A DNA stretch of 64,000 bases from Ancylostoma caninum (lineage: Eukaryota > Nematoda > Chromadorea > Rhabditida > Ancylostomatidae): contig JBAJFG010000019.1 in assembly GCA_037903475.1 (NCBI GenBank), positions 8,183,001-8,247,000 on the forward strand, read 5' to 3'. Position 1 is the stretch's first letter. Each line of letters opens with the position of its first letter. The position numbers and the translations under genes are program-made. Below are positions 35,990-48,404 of the stretch, one piece after another. A model generated the notes under the pieces. It was not told the origin of the DNA, searched no databases, and saw only the letters and a list, made by a program, of their open reading frames with translations.

Positions 35990-38032
35990 GTATCCAGCTA
36001 TCTAGCGCTTAATTTGTGCAGAGCGTAAATGTAGAGTGCTAAAATGAGATGCATGTCATCTAGAAGAAGTAGGATGAGGGAGAAGATCGTTCTACTATCA
36101 TGGATCCTTTTTACGTATGCGTCCTATAGGTACAAAAAAAACATAAAAAATATAAAAAACATGTAAAATATAAAACGAAACATGCAATAACATATGGATA
36201 CGAATTCGAAGTTCAGAGAAATTTTTACGTTTAGCATGAGTGAATTTGCAGTTTGAAATTCCGAAGCACTCGTGCAAGTCTAGTGTGTGCCTATAGTGCA
36301 ACATCAATCCGGTTTGCAACTAATGCTCAGGTGGAAAACAACTGTAAAACTAATCCGATTCTTCGCTGGCTTTAACTGCATCGCTCCAGAAGATCAGTAG
36401 CAGTAAGCCTTCATGGTCGAAATCGTTCGAGATCAACAATTTGCTATCGACGTGCACCAAGAAATAGTCCTTGAGATCCTGGGGCACTCTCGCCACTGAT
36501 ATTGTTTCTCGAGGACTTTTTCCCCGAACAACAAAGAAACTTCTTCCTCGTTGTGTGCATTATTAGCTGCAGCACAATCAGCCGGTATAATCAGAATAAC
36601 GATGAGATGTATTAGACTTTTAGCTGAAGTTGAAACATCATCAGAAACGACGCTGCCCTTCGAACAAGGCTAATTCAAGGAGCTAGGATCAGAGAAACAT
36701 CCATGATCAGAACACACGAATTGTTCTTGAAATAGAAGTTATATAAGCTGCTGTAGACAAACAAGTTAGTGTGAAATCCCATCAAAGGTTATCATTCTAT
36801 AAGACATTGTGACGGTACAAAATAGCAGATAGGAGAACTGAAGATAATTTTTTTTCAAAAGGAAGGAACAGAATGTAGACTTTTCGCTCATCTACATTTC
36901 ACCTGAGTACCTACAACTCTTACGGAACAAGAAGCTTTATGCTGTATTCTGTAGAAAGGTACGGATAAAAAACATAAAGCTAAAGTCTTTTCGCATGATG
37001 CTGTTTACAGTAGCAGAAAATGAGACACTCGGATTAATTGAGAAAGGAAATGACCAAGAATGAATGATGAATTTCCAAAAAATCTGAGCGAAATCGCTCA
37101 GTGAAAGGAAACTTCGATGATACGAAACTTGAAACCTGAGAAAAAGTGAAAATTCACTGGAATATTAATTGCAGCCCCGAATGATGGACTGTTTCGGGAG
37201 CGCAGCGGAACCACGCATACAGCCAATGAAACCATTATTATTGATGTATTTTGTAATACTGCCAGAAAAACAAACCAGTTGCTGATGTTATATCCATGCA
37301 ATTTGGCCCAAAACAGCAGTGTTCGCGTCTCTTGCTAAATCCCTACGTGTCGGTTTTTCCAGTGATTCAGGCGAATCGAATGGTGAGACTGCTAATAGGG
37401 TTTGTGCAGATGAAAACATTGTTTGCAGAAGCAGATACTCAGGAATTTCCCAGCAATTTTTCCAGAAAAATCCCGGAAGAGTGCGGGTAGCTGATAGGGC
37501 TTAGACAAGCCGAGCTTCTCATCATTTCTTATCCACCCGAAGTAAGTCTCCGCTATCGAGTACTCGCCTCTCGAACGGAGAACTTCTTCAGAAACCACCA
37601 CGCCAGCACTGTTCCGGCTGATTGATGACTGTCGAGCGCCAGGAACAGCGCGGGATTTTCGTCCGCGGCAAAAACGGGCCGCGCTCTCTCGACGCGGAGC
37701 TCACGACGATACAGCCGATGAGTCAGTCAGTCAGCTACGTCCGTCGACGAGAAAAATCACCGGACATTTGTCATGAAAATAACCAGATATCGCATGCAGA
37801 TGAGCGATGTTATCATGACCACAGTGTGCGTTCCGGAAAAACAGCCGCCCCGATAACCTTTATGACTGCCACAGTTGTAAATTTATACAGGCCCTGGTGG
37901 GCGAGGCACAGGGGGTCTCAGATTGGAGCGCAACGGGGCGTTCATCACTTTTAAAAAAGGGAGAAGAGGAAGTTCTGGGTAGGACCTGAAGTTCGGAAGT
38001 TGGAAGAGGTTCAAAATGTGGGCAATAGATGG
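35990..38032. other. Intergenic with one candidate exon
   Basis: Apart from the candidate exon at 36350-36495 I find nothing firm. A GC-rich, CpG-containing stretch at 37600-37770 is open on both strands (minus frame AGTVLAWWFLKKFS) and could be an exon, but splice sites disagree. Confidence 0.35.
36350..36495 (-). CDS. Candidate terminal exon, unknown protein
   Basis: After a AATATCAG acceptor the minus strand reads 47 codons to TAG, including VPQDLKDYFLVHVDSKLL and a following LLLLIFWSD block. Composition looks protein-like, and the phase entering is 1. I do not recognise the family. No upstream partner exon with a matching donor was identified between 36500 and 37600, so it may be chance. 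Confidence 0.3.
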
Positions 38033-38771
38033 CATACCCGGCTTCGCTCAGGTGTTTACTACCCCCTGCTATTTCACGCTGTGAAGCTTTTCTGTGGTCA
38101 ACTTTCCTGTGGTCAGTGAGTTAAAAAACCTAAGCAACACAAAAAACTGATAGAGTTATTTGGGCAATAACTTCATGGGAAGTGTTTGTCATACTTGTGT
38201 TCTGGGTATTCGGAAACCCCAAAAGGCATGTTCCTACCCGTCCTGATGGAAAACCGAAAAAATCAATGGATTGATATATTCGTGCAGTGTGATTTTCACA
38301 TCCGTGCATGACGTATGCAAGAACCACAGTAGGTATGTGTTCACCGACCCCCGGCCGAAAGGTTATAAAAATCAATAGGATCGATAATTCGATAGAGGCA
38401 CTTGCAAACGCTTGTCATATTCGTGTTCAACGCATTGGTGAAGTAGACATGCTTTCACCCACTCCTGGACAAAAGCGATAAAGAATCAGTAAAATCAACG
38501 AATCAATAATTTCGTCCGAATTGGTTGTCATAGTCGTGTTCAGCATACTGGAGAGCCCCAGTAGTCATGCCCCCCCCGTCCCCCTGAACAAAAGCAGTGA
38601 GAAATCAATAAGTTAGAAATCGATATAATAGATAAGCCAATCGATATTCTGAGCTGAAGAGTAGCCTATAACCTCCGCGTCCCCTATAGGACGTACATGC
38701 GAAATTTGGTCAAGATCACTTCATGCTCCGCGATTTCTATTCCGAACAAAAAAAAAACAAACAAACAAACA
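38033..38771. mobile_element. Tandem-repeat-bearing element with CCCGGCTTCGCTC head and (CAAA)n tail
   Basis: Begins CATACCCGGCTTCGCTCAGG, contains four degenerate units of about 115-120 bp (38160-38625, each with TTGTCAT.. TCGTGTTC and ..CAATA..ATCGATA blocks), and ends CCTATAGGACGTACATGC followed by AACAAACAAACAAAC. Heads and CAAA tails like these occur on dispersed repeats in several invertebrates (established observation), but I cannot name the family. Confidence 0.5.
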
Positions 38772-41700
38772 CATACTTTCATATACTTTTGCTTTCACTT
38801 TCATGTACTTTTTCACTTTTATATACAGATCTAGAGGGATGAAACATCATGTTTGACTTCATATGCCTCAGCTACAGTCAAACTTTCAGAAATCTGTAAG
38901 GTGAAAGCCCGCCCATCTCCAAAATTTAGGATCTTCCGGACTTCCAAAAGAGGAAAACAGCTCATCTCCTTTCTGAACAGTATACCTAGGAACAGGAAAT
39001 AAATATCATTAGGTTGTTAGGACAGCTCTATTCAAAATTTCAGGGTGATTAGACTTCGAAATATTTGAGTACATCCTCTAAGTAGTATAACTTCTTCAGA
39101 TATTAATAAAACCAGTAGGGAAAGTGCTTTTCCAAGCACTCCTGAGTTGGTGCGGGAACCTTGTCCAGAAATGGAACAGAATTATCGCATTCAGGCAGTG
39201 CGTCTAAATATTACGGAGGACCTCGCCAAACCCTTCACTTCCTTCACTTCAAATCAGAATGCATGAAATTTCAGGAATAATCACGTCTGGGACGACACTA
39301 CATACGCCCGCCCTATCGGTCCATTTAGTTTTTGCAGCCTAACATCCTTATTTATTTATTTATTTACTTATTTCAGCTCAACATTGTTATTCATTTATTT
39401 ATGACTGAAACAATAAATTACGTCGTTGGCAGCCGCTCAACAGAAATACGCGAAAAATCAAACAGATCATAAATTTGGGCAAATTTCGCCTGTCAACCCA
39501 AATTTCGACTCGTCTTGACAACAAATGGCGACACTAGGCTACTGAGGATGCGTGATGAATTTCTTATCTCCTGTCGACAAAGGAAATATAGGATAAGATG
39601 AATAAACGAGAAAATTTCATGGCTGAGAAAAGGCAGATGTGTCCATCTGAATAGGAGGGGAGGCCGGGTTACGTAGGCGTTTTGTTTACCCAAGTATAGG
39701 GTAGCGCAGGTCAAGGTTGCAGTTGAGGATTTTTTTTTCGGAGTTTGTAGGCGGAAGTGCTCCATAATATTTGTTTTAGAAGTTATAGCGGTTGTTTTGC
39801 ATGAACTGTCACGTTTTTTTTTTCTGTGGAAAACAAAAAAAAAGACAGGCGAGTATCTCTAGAACAGACTTTTGTGCTATTGGTGATTCACTTGACAGCA
39901 ATATCCCCAACTCAAAAGTGAAGAATTCACAAGCATATGCACTCCCTGTCAGTAGGATCTGGTTCTTGAAGAATACACAGGCAGAATGCTTGGTGCATAA
40001 ATAAATAGTTAATACGACATGCAAACAATTAGATGAACCAAAATTTCCCAGTGGCTTCGAATAACTGTGGAGGTTGCGAATATGATGTGATAATGTGATA
40101 ACAACTGCAATCAGCGCTTTCCAGAAGCGCATTCTTTGCATTCTGCTGAGCCTGACGCGCTGGGCGTTCAAGATAACGCCTTCCAAAAATTATGGAATTG
40201 TGGGTCGGATGGTTGACGTAACTTGTGAAGTATTTTTTTCAAAATGCATTTCTGCCATATGTAGTGGGAAATTTGCTTTCTGGAGTGATCAGAACAAATT
40301 TTTGTTTTTCTGGATCTGCTGTACTCATCCGATTATGATGGAGGCAGAACTGCTCTTTACATTGTAGTTGTGCAGGACAAACCAAGAATCGAGGAACTTG
40401 ATATGTTGTGAGGAAAACTACAGCTTCGGCTGATATTGAATCCACAGCAGAATGTTAATTTGTTATTACATTGTCAAGACAGTATCAAGAGAAGTATGCA
40501 ATCCCTGAGTGCAGGTACTGCAAGAGCCCAAAAACCCGTTAGCCTGGAGGCGTGCATCTGCTCATTTGTTCATTGTGTGGACGAAGAATTTTGATGTACC
40601 CTTTTTGCTGGGATGAACGCCTTGATGAACATTGTAGCGCACTTGAGAAACGGAACTGCCAGTCCTCGAGCGATTTTCCCAACACTCTATTCTTGTCTAT
40701 ACCCAAGAATGCCCTCAAAACTTTATGGCTGCTGTCCCTTACCGCTTTCTCGAAGATTCTTCCGAACAAGAAATTTTAAAACGAGGAAGAAAAAAAGAAG
40801 AAAGAGAACAAACAGGCAAATTTCATTTGAAAAAAACCAGTACGCCATCCATAGCCGTCTCAATTGCTTCTCAACAATCGTTGGGTGAGGGCTTTTTTAG
40901 CGTTTTTGGGTTGTTCTCCTCCCCAATGTGCAGAACATTACTATGCTGTAGGCCTTATAACGCTTTACAGCACTAAAAGCTTACCTAGAAGTTACCTGAT
41001 AATCAACATTATCAGAATTGAGGTGGAAGTCTTAGGATAATAAGGTTGTGGATTTAAATTATAAAAATAGGTACTCAAGAAACGATAGCAAAATGAAATT
41101 CTGAAGATGAGCGAATGCAAAATTCTCATCAATTGTCTTAGAAAGGGAACTTTCTGTGGAAGCCGCCTTCAAGACTTTATGGATTACACGCGCCTTCTGT
41201 AGCCTGAGACCTCCGCTAGCACAATTTACCCAACAACTGCATAAAATAACTGGACGGGTTAATTTTACAGATAAATTACAAAATAGGAAGCAACATTACG
41301 TGATGTGAACGTCACGTCCCCTACGCAACGGTGGAAGAAGAAAGAAGCAGAATAGATAGCCTGAAAGAACCTAAAGCTAAGATAGCTTGAAAGAACCTAA
41401 AGCTAATCTCCATACAGTACTCCTTCCACAACCTTTGTGAAAAAAACAGGAGACCTTTCGACGCTGCCCTTGCTTGGGAAAAAAAGTGCTGTTATCGCCC
41501 TAAAATAGATAGATAACAACGTCTCTTAGAGTGCACATTCATCAGAAACGTAGAAATTCCCCAGAGTGCATTCCAAGCATTGCATCGACGCTTGGTATTC
41601 AACAGCAGGAATTCGCGATGAGGAGAATTTCGGTCTCATTGCATTTACGACGACGTTCTAGTACAAATTGCATAACCGTAGAGCGTGAAGGGGAATACCT

Positions 41701-41893
41701 AATTTTCCTGACGATAACAGGAATTGGAAACCAACAGAACCAACAGAACCAACGCCATGGAAAAGCTCCGTAGTTTCAACTAGTTATGGAGAAATAATAA
41801 ATTGGAGAAATAGTACAACGTGGTGTCTGTTCTTATGGAAAGAGAGGCCTGAAAAATCTTGACTCACTACTATCGCTTCTTACGCCCTCTAAC
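38772..41893. other. Intergenic, no supported gene
   Basis: Contains TTTA runs near 39350-39405, a 26-bp tandem duplication (41355-41380 and 41381-41406) and numerous chance frames. Nothing else recognised. Confidence 0.4.
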
Positions 41894-42099
41894 CTATAGG
41901 ATTGTTTGGATTGGATTACGTGCTGTGGAAGTACTGTTGTTACGGAATGGATCTGTTGGACTGTTTCCGAAGATTTCCACTCGATGATTTATACCGGGGC
42001 TCAGAGAAAATGAACCAATCGAAACTGGATATTTCAAAATGAGCGAAAGCTTCGCTTCGCGGCGCTTTCTCTCCGTGTGCCACGTTACTTTTGGGCCAT
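41894..42099 (-). CDS. Candidate terminal exon, unknown protein
   Basis: After GTGAGTTCAG the minus strand is open for 68 codons to a stop, reading GPKVTWHTERKRREAKLSL and ending ARNPIQTIL. A second frame is also open across much of it. No homology recognised and no upstream exon found, so it is listed only as a possibility. Confidence 0.2.
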
Positions 42100-43541
42100 C
42101 TGAACTCACAAAAAATAAGAATCAAATTTTCTGTGAGGAAATTCAAGGAAGTTTTCTATCTATGAATGTCACGCGGGAATGAAATGCCTTCTCTCTGACT
42201 ATTTATCGATGCAAGGCTTTGAAACAATACCGAACAACGTCTTTTTCCATCATACTTCACAGAGGTTATAGTTTTAATGCGGCGCGAGCGATATTACGTG
42301 ACCTTGTAAAACGTATATGTCGGGAAACCCACGATATGATGAATGTTACTCGGTTTCAAGTCTTTAATTCTATTCAATTGGACTCTATCCGTAGTTGCAG
42401 TCGAAACATAGCAAGCACAGACGAGCAAGCACATAAATTGAAGACCTTTTTCGTTATAGAATTGTGAAATCCTTTTCGTATTGTGGCAAGGGAACCTTTA
42501 CTAACTTTATACCATTTTTGTCCAATGTAATGTTACACTTTTGACCTACATCACTCTAAGCTAACACTAAAAAGTCGCTATTTTGACAAAAACGCGGATT
42601 CCATTTCAACTGCTGACCTTCTGGATAACTCACGCCGCAGATAACGAAATCGAATCCTCATCCACCATGCCTCCAAGTTGCAGCCTTTACAAATCCAGCA
42701 TTCTCCGTTGGCGCGATTTCTTCGCAACTGATGTGGCATAAATACATTCGCCATCGGCTTTCCTTTGATCCGCTTTGTTTACGCCAAATCACCCAGTGGC
42801 GGCGGGCAAAGTGGGAGGGGGCAGCCAGTAGCAGTCGCTCGCTCCACCCACCCATGTGACGATGGGGTGGGTCTGCGACTTATTTCAGCAGATAGGAGAA
42901 CGTACCTTACCGCCAAACGTATTGACAAAGACAAATATTTAACAGCGGAATGAAATGGGCTGGAAACCAAGGGGTGCTGTACAGTATTCTGGACGAAAAA
43001 AGGACAATTACAGTATCAGCGGAGGCATTTTCAACCCAGTTGTACAGAAAACTACAAATTCCAGTTCTCTGGGTGCATGGCTCACCACCTTATTGAAAAG
43101 GTCGGAAGCAGAAGATTTGGACGAGACTGAGTACGGTGATATCTATGAAATGTGTGGGTACGCAGACAAACAGAGATTTATGCTGCGTGTGGTGTACATC
43201 GTCGTGCTAAATGCTTTTGTGCTTAAGGTGCACATTAAATTGTGAAGCATCCATTTATAATTCCTGTGCAGATTTGAGACAAGACACTTCTGTACGAGGC
43301 TGAAGCTATGCATGATAATTTTATCAATTGTATCGTTGTTATCTAGGTGGGAATACACCGACATGTGAACCCGGGTAGCAGCTGGGTAACGTCGTTAGGA
43401 CAAGCAGCCATAGGCCAATGAAAAATTCTCCTCCATCGACGTGGCCAACCTTGTTCAAGGTGCAACCACTGCCCATTGAATTTCTCAGCGATCGGGCACA
43501 ATAGATCTCTTTTGCTTACATGATCTTGGGCTAATAACTAT
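42100..43541. other. Intergenic; solo MITE end
   Basis: CAGTGGCGGCGGGCAAAGTG at 42794-42813 plus a G-rich block looks like one terminus of the hAT-like MITE family without its partner. No gene supported; a frame near 43080-43150 is protein-like but unassigned. Confidence 0.35.
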
Positions 43542-43792
43542 GAGTGGCGGACGTAGGGGGGGGCGCTCCTCCCCGAGAATGGGTCGGCAAAATTTCGAAA
43601 TTACTTCACAATACATGTAAAAATTTTGTATTGGTTCATTTTTATTATTACTTCAATATGATTTTTATCAATTACTAATTATTACAACTAAGGTTTTTGT
43701 TTCTTTTATTTTCCGTCTGGGTCCCCAAAACGGTGGAGACCCCATTTTTTTCCCATGTCCCCTCTCCCGCACAATTTCTGCGTCCGCCACTG
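43542..43792 (+). mobile_element. hAT-like MITE, copy e (251 bp)
   Basis: GAGTGGCGGACGTAG at the left, CTGCGTCCGCCACTG at the right, with the CCCCAAAACGGTGGAGACCC signature. No target duplication is recognisable (ATAACTAT against GTGGTTCT), so the flanks have diverged or rearranged. Confidence 0.8.
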
Positions 43793-44540
43793 GTGGTTCT
43801 CCACTAGGAAATATCGTAGAAAGTAACCTTACACAGCCTCTTGTAGGCTCACTTAAACCAGCGCTGAAGTACGTATTTCATAGCACAAGGTTTAAGGAAG
43901 CCACGTAGAGTATAATTAGCCTTGTCCACCCGAACAATCACGCATTTCCAGTATCTGGTACCTAGCTATTGGAATTGTTAGGTTGTTTTTCTGTTCTATC
44001 ATAATAGTACTTTGAGTCCATATTTTCACGTCAATGCGATTGGGGATTTCCGCTTTTCCAGCCTGAAAAACACCCTCTATTACTATTTTTTTTCAAACTA
44101 CCATTTTTATTCATGTATTCTCGGTAATGATGATTTTCCAGCGCTCTGAAGACGCAGATTGCTCCTACAATTTAGCTGAAGATAGCCTTGAGCTTATGAC
44201 GTCTTGACGCGAGAAACCACGTGCAGCAAACCTTATTAGAAACAATATCTAAATACGGTCTCATTCATGAAATGGATGTGTACTCGAGCAACCACCAAAT
44301 CGCCGAATGATCCAGCTCAACACTGTACTTGCGGTGATTTTATAAAGATAAGTGTTTAAAAATAACGGCAGTCTTGACTCAGAATGGGCGGAAAAGCTGA
44401 TTTGGCTGTCCTTGATTAGGATCGTGGTGCCAGTGGGGAAAACAAAGTATTGTATAAGAACGTATAGCTCTAGAAAGCATTGTCAGATATTCAACGATCC
44501 ATGACATCAGTGAGCGCTTTCATCGAAGGAGCAAAACATA
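43793..44540. other. Intergenic, nothing supported
   Basis: No gene or repeat recognised. Confidence 0.4.
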
Positions 44541-44667
44541 CAGTCCTTGTCAAAAGGAAGGAATGCGCGTGTGGTTTCATGTGGTCGCGGCGGGACCTAC
44601 TCGACACTCTCACTTGGCGTAGCGTGTCTGTAGTGACGGAATCCGTGTATGTTTTTGAGGAAGACTG
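44541..44667. mobile_element. Tc1/mariner-type MITE, copy B (diverged)
   Basis: CAGTCCTTGTCAAAAGGAAG at the left after a TA matches the copy at 19691-19866. The interior GCGTGTGGTTTCATGTGGTC and ACGGAATCCGTGTATG also match, but the right end has decayed. Confidence 0.65.
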
Positions 44668-45259
44668 TGTGGAAAAGCAACGAAAGAGCTGGGGATCAGA
44701 GATCGCTTAGCAAAGCATGTAGAGAAATGAGAATGCGCTGCTGGCTATGCGGGCACGAAAATTTCCGGTGATGGAAAAGGTGGGGAAAGTCAAGTAAATG
44801 TAATTCGGTTACCAATCTTCATCCCTCGAATATTTGTACTCAACAAGAATAACTGAAATTTCTTCTAGAATTCCCTCCGACTTTTGCACGGAAATTCGAA
44901 TAGAGGCAAGGCCATGAAGCTATTATAGATCTTATGCGCACAATTTGTACTAGAAACCTGTTCGCATTAGTTCTCCTCTGGTTAGTTCTCTATTTTTCCG
45001 GCAGATGTCCAGAAAGAAAATAGAAATGGAACAACACTGAGAATCACATGAGTATTCTGCTCGGGTGCGCACCTTCCACTTAGCTTTCCTAACTGAATTG
45101 TTCTCTTTGAGCAAACTTTGTAAACATAATTCAGACCAAAATTCTTCCTAATTAGGACTCTAGTCACTTTAATGTTATTATTTCCATAGACTCATTTGAA
45201 AGATGAGACGAGAAAACTCTGAGAAAAACTGAGAGCTCTTGTTATATTGGAGCACACAG

Positions 45260-46231
45260 GTCAGGAAGAATGCCCAGCAGTACCATCGAGATAATGAGAA
45301 ACACATGTTCGCTTGCCGTCGGGAAGTAAACTATTAAACGAACACCTCGAGAAAGAAAAAGCAATGAAGTACAAAAATTCCACGGAAATTGTGAGTTACG
45401 TAATTGCAGTTCTGTTCAGACCGCAGATTGCTGGAATATCAGAATTTATTGAAGTTATTATTAAACATGCCTTCTTGCTTCACTTGTCTCAGCGATGCGG
45501 TTTATTGACAGGAAAAACCCCGATTGCAATGGTGGACACTGTAGGTACAGTTATTGACACCTTCGCGGCAATGTGTTCAACCGGTTGACACGCACGGTGC
45601 GACGTGTGGGGCCGCGTGCACAACCGTCTGATCACAAACGCGTGCTTAAGGGAGCACCCGCGTCCCGTGCGGCACACCATACCGAAAGCGTAAGGTCGCG
45701 AATGTGTTAATCACAGAACTTCGGGAGAATGTGAAGAATATCGTGGTATGGTCGCTGCAAAAAAAGTGAGGAAAAAGACAGTCACTGATACGTGAAAAAA
45801 TTCCAGAAGAAAAGCTGAGCAATTATTCTCAAAGTTCAAGGCTGAAAATGGTCTTCTTAGCAATGAACCTCAAAAAACTATGGTATTTGGAAAATGTTTA
45901 TATTTCACTTTCCTTAGTCATGATTTTTAAACCTAAATGGTAACACATACCTAGATTCAGAAAGAAAACTTTTTTTCAGTTTTTCGCAACCGGGACAATC
46001 TGCCAACCAGAAAGTACAGAGGGCTATAACAGCCTTCCCGCATATCTACGTATGGCCGTAAGAACACGATCACATTCCACTCTTGCATTAATTGTCATCG
46101 CAAATTGTTCTTCTTCAATTTTAATGGTATCGATGCACTTTTTCCAGCTTTTGCGAAGAGCTGCAACGAAAAAAGGAACGGAAAATTCAGAAAATTTCTC
46201 TTCCTTTGAGCCATCGATTCATGTATATTAA
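45260..46231 (+). CDS. Candidate gene model, four small exons, unknown product
   Basis: Exons 45260-45325, 45493-45540, 45980-46057 and 46148-46231 have GT-AG boundaries with good acceptors (TTGTCTCAG, TTTTTTTCAG, TTTTTCCAG), all in phase 0, giving 91 codons and a TAA. Fragments read YHRDNEKHMFACRRE, GLLTGKTPIAMVDT and YNSLPAYLRMA. I do not recognise the protein. The start is missing, so further exons would lie upstream. Other frames are also open over the third and fourth exons, and a GC-rich inverted repeat occupies the 439-nt second-to-third intron. Treat as a hypothesis. Confidence 0.25.
45557..45707. repeat. GC-rich inverted repeat (MITE-like, about 150 bp)
   Basis: ACACCTTCGCG at the left faces CGCGAATGTGT at the right, and inner CGCACGGTGCGACGTGTGG pairs loosely with the region ending CCCGTGCGGCAC. 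Base composition differs sharply from the surroundings. Confidence 0.4.
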
Positions 46232-47697
46232 TCAATCTTTCAGTTTCTACGGCACAGGTGCTATGCAAGGAACCTTACATGCAGGAAAAATTTGAAGAAT
46301 AAGTCGGAAACAGGAGTCTTTACTGAGCTAAACTGGTTCTACGCGAACAACTAAGAAAAGATTGTCGGCCCTGGAGCAGCGCACATCTCCATAGAAGAGA
46401 GATAAAAATCGAGTTCGTGGATTGCATTTCCAGAAATTCCTTAGAGCATCCTATTTTGATTCTGGAAGCGTGTTACTGAATCTTTTCTCTGGCTGATTTT
46501 TTGTTTCTAAATTTTGGAAATTAGTCGGAATGCGATTAAAAAATGGTTGAAAAACAGCGCTAAGAAGATTTCTTTCTACTTCTCCGCCCAACAACAGCGA
46601 AGATGAAAAAAGAGGAAAACTGAGAAGATGATGGATAGAAATGCACTGGTGAACTAACACAATCATAAGGAGGGTCAAAAAGCGTTGATGATAATTACTC
46701 ACAAGGATGAGCAAAACAATCAAAAACAAGCCAACACTAATCGAGAGGATTTGTGTGTGATTACAATTCAAGACTGCAATCTTTTAGCGATTCACTGCCT
46801 AAGGAATAGAGATCCAAACTCCACGAAAAACGCAAATGGCTGCTTCAAGCGATGCTAAGTGCTAACAATTAGTGTCCAGATGAAAGTAGGCCTCAAATGT
46901 GATGAAAATTTATTTATTTATTTGTTACATGAGTATACTCATGTGAACAGATGTAGGAGCAGACACGTGCACGGAACATCAGTAATAGAATATTAGGGAT
47001 ATAATTGGGAAAATTGGAATAAAGAAAAGTGGTGGTGGAACTTTGCGAATTATCTCACGTAGACAAGTACCGGTTAATCATGTTCCTGAATAACGAACGC
47101 CGAGTGATGTCCCTTGCTTTTTACAATTTTACAGTACAAAAATTCGTGGAGATTTAAAGCTCATACAAACAGGTGTGACTTTGCCTACATCTCGCCACTT
47201 GAGTCGTTCATGTCAAGTAAGAGGTAGTGTTGATGTACTAGCGTCAGCAAAATTTGCCCATAATTCTAGGAAATGAGTGGATCATGCATATAATCAGTGC
47301 TATTTCTGCAAATGCAGAATGTTCAAGAAGATAGTGATGCGCTCATATGAAATCAATGTGACCCATCCATTCGGTCTTCTCACTGGGAGCGTTCGACGGC
47401 TGCACTCTCAGGGGCAGCGCGTACAGTTTCCCTTGCACTTTTCTGCATTCGAAATAAGCTTTGTTGTGTGTTTTCGCGAGAATGTCTTGCGCTGAGTGCA
47501 TTCATTAGTTTCATTGCTTCTGAACTGAATCACCATAACCAATACATTGTTTGCTGGAAATGAAGTCGATAAGTCAGAGAGAACCACCTCTGCAGGAGAA
47601 ATAACTCTTCAGCAAAATCAATGAGCAAGCAAATTTCACGGAAAAGTCCTCGGCGCTTCTTAAAAGCCCCACAAAATAGTGCCACACCACAAAATGG
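46232..47697. other. Intergenic with TTTA-headed repeat
   Basis: TTTATTTATTTGTTACATGAG near 46913 begins a repeat similar to those at 7597 and 53652. A minus-strand hydrophobic segment (46692-46770, SVGLFLIVLLIL before a GTGAGT donor) could be a transmembrane exon, unassigned. Confidence 0.35.
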
Positions 47698-47950
47698 TAG
47701 TTGCAGACGGGGAGGCCTAACCCCGAGAACGGGTCGGCAAATTTTCGAAATTACTTTACAATACGTATAAAAATCTTGTATCAGTTTATTTTTCTTGGTT
47801 CATTTTTATTATTATTTTTTTAAACAAATAATCAAGGTTTTTACCAATTTTATTTTCCGTCTGGGTCCCCAAAACGGGGGGACCCCACTTTCCTTCCCAC
47901 GCCCCCCCCCCCCACCCCCTCCTTCCGCTCACTTCCTGCGTCCGCCACTG
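47698..47950 (+). mobile_element. hAT-like MITE, copy f (253 bp) with perfect 8-bp target duplication
   Basis: Right end CTGCGTCCGCCACTG and an eroded left end TAGTTGCAGACGG. CAAAATGG lies at 47690-47697 and 47951-47958, an exact 8-bp duplication. Carries the CCCCAAAACGGGGGGACCCC signature and a C-rich block. Confidence 0.85.
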
Positions 47951-48404
47951 CAAAATGGGTATGGTTTTCTTATTACTTAACGAACCCTCTCCCTCTCATC
48001 CAGTATAAGATTTGGGAAGAAACGAAAAAAAAACTTTCTCGAATTTTCTTTGAATTTTGACACAAAGGTGGTGAAATGGCGCATGCTCTCTAGTAAGATT
48101 GTTCAGGATGAGAGCGTTCATCTACCTATCCATGTAGCAAACAAACTCCTACCCTATACTTATTTTTTGGAAGGAGCCTACAGAAGAAGAATTAGGACTG
48201 TATGAAGTTCCGGTGAAGAACACCTGCGGTGTTCCGCGGTACTTAGTTTTTTTTTTTTGAAATTTAATCTAATTGAGGGATTCCAAAGTGATGAGGATGT
48301 AAGCATTACATGTAGTCATACTTGGTTGCGGTAGACGCCAGGATGTAAGCAAACAAAAGTAGGAGGAATTCAACAAGCGGGCAAATTACGTACAGTGTTT
48401 TCAG

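Noticed and set aside
42765..42953. Opposing frames around GGCGGCGGGCAAAG
   Set aside because: The region starts with a solo MITE terminus and contains a CCCACCC/GGGTGGG stem; no coding evidence.
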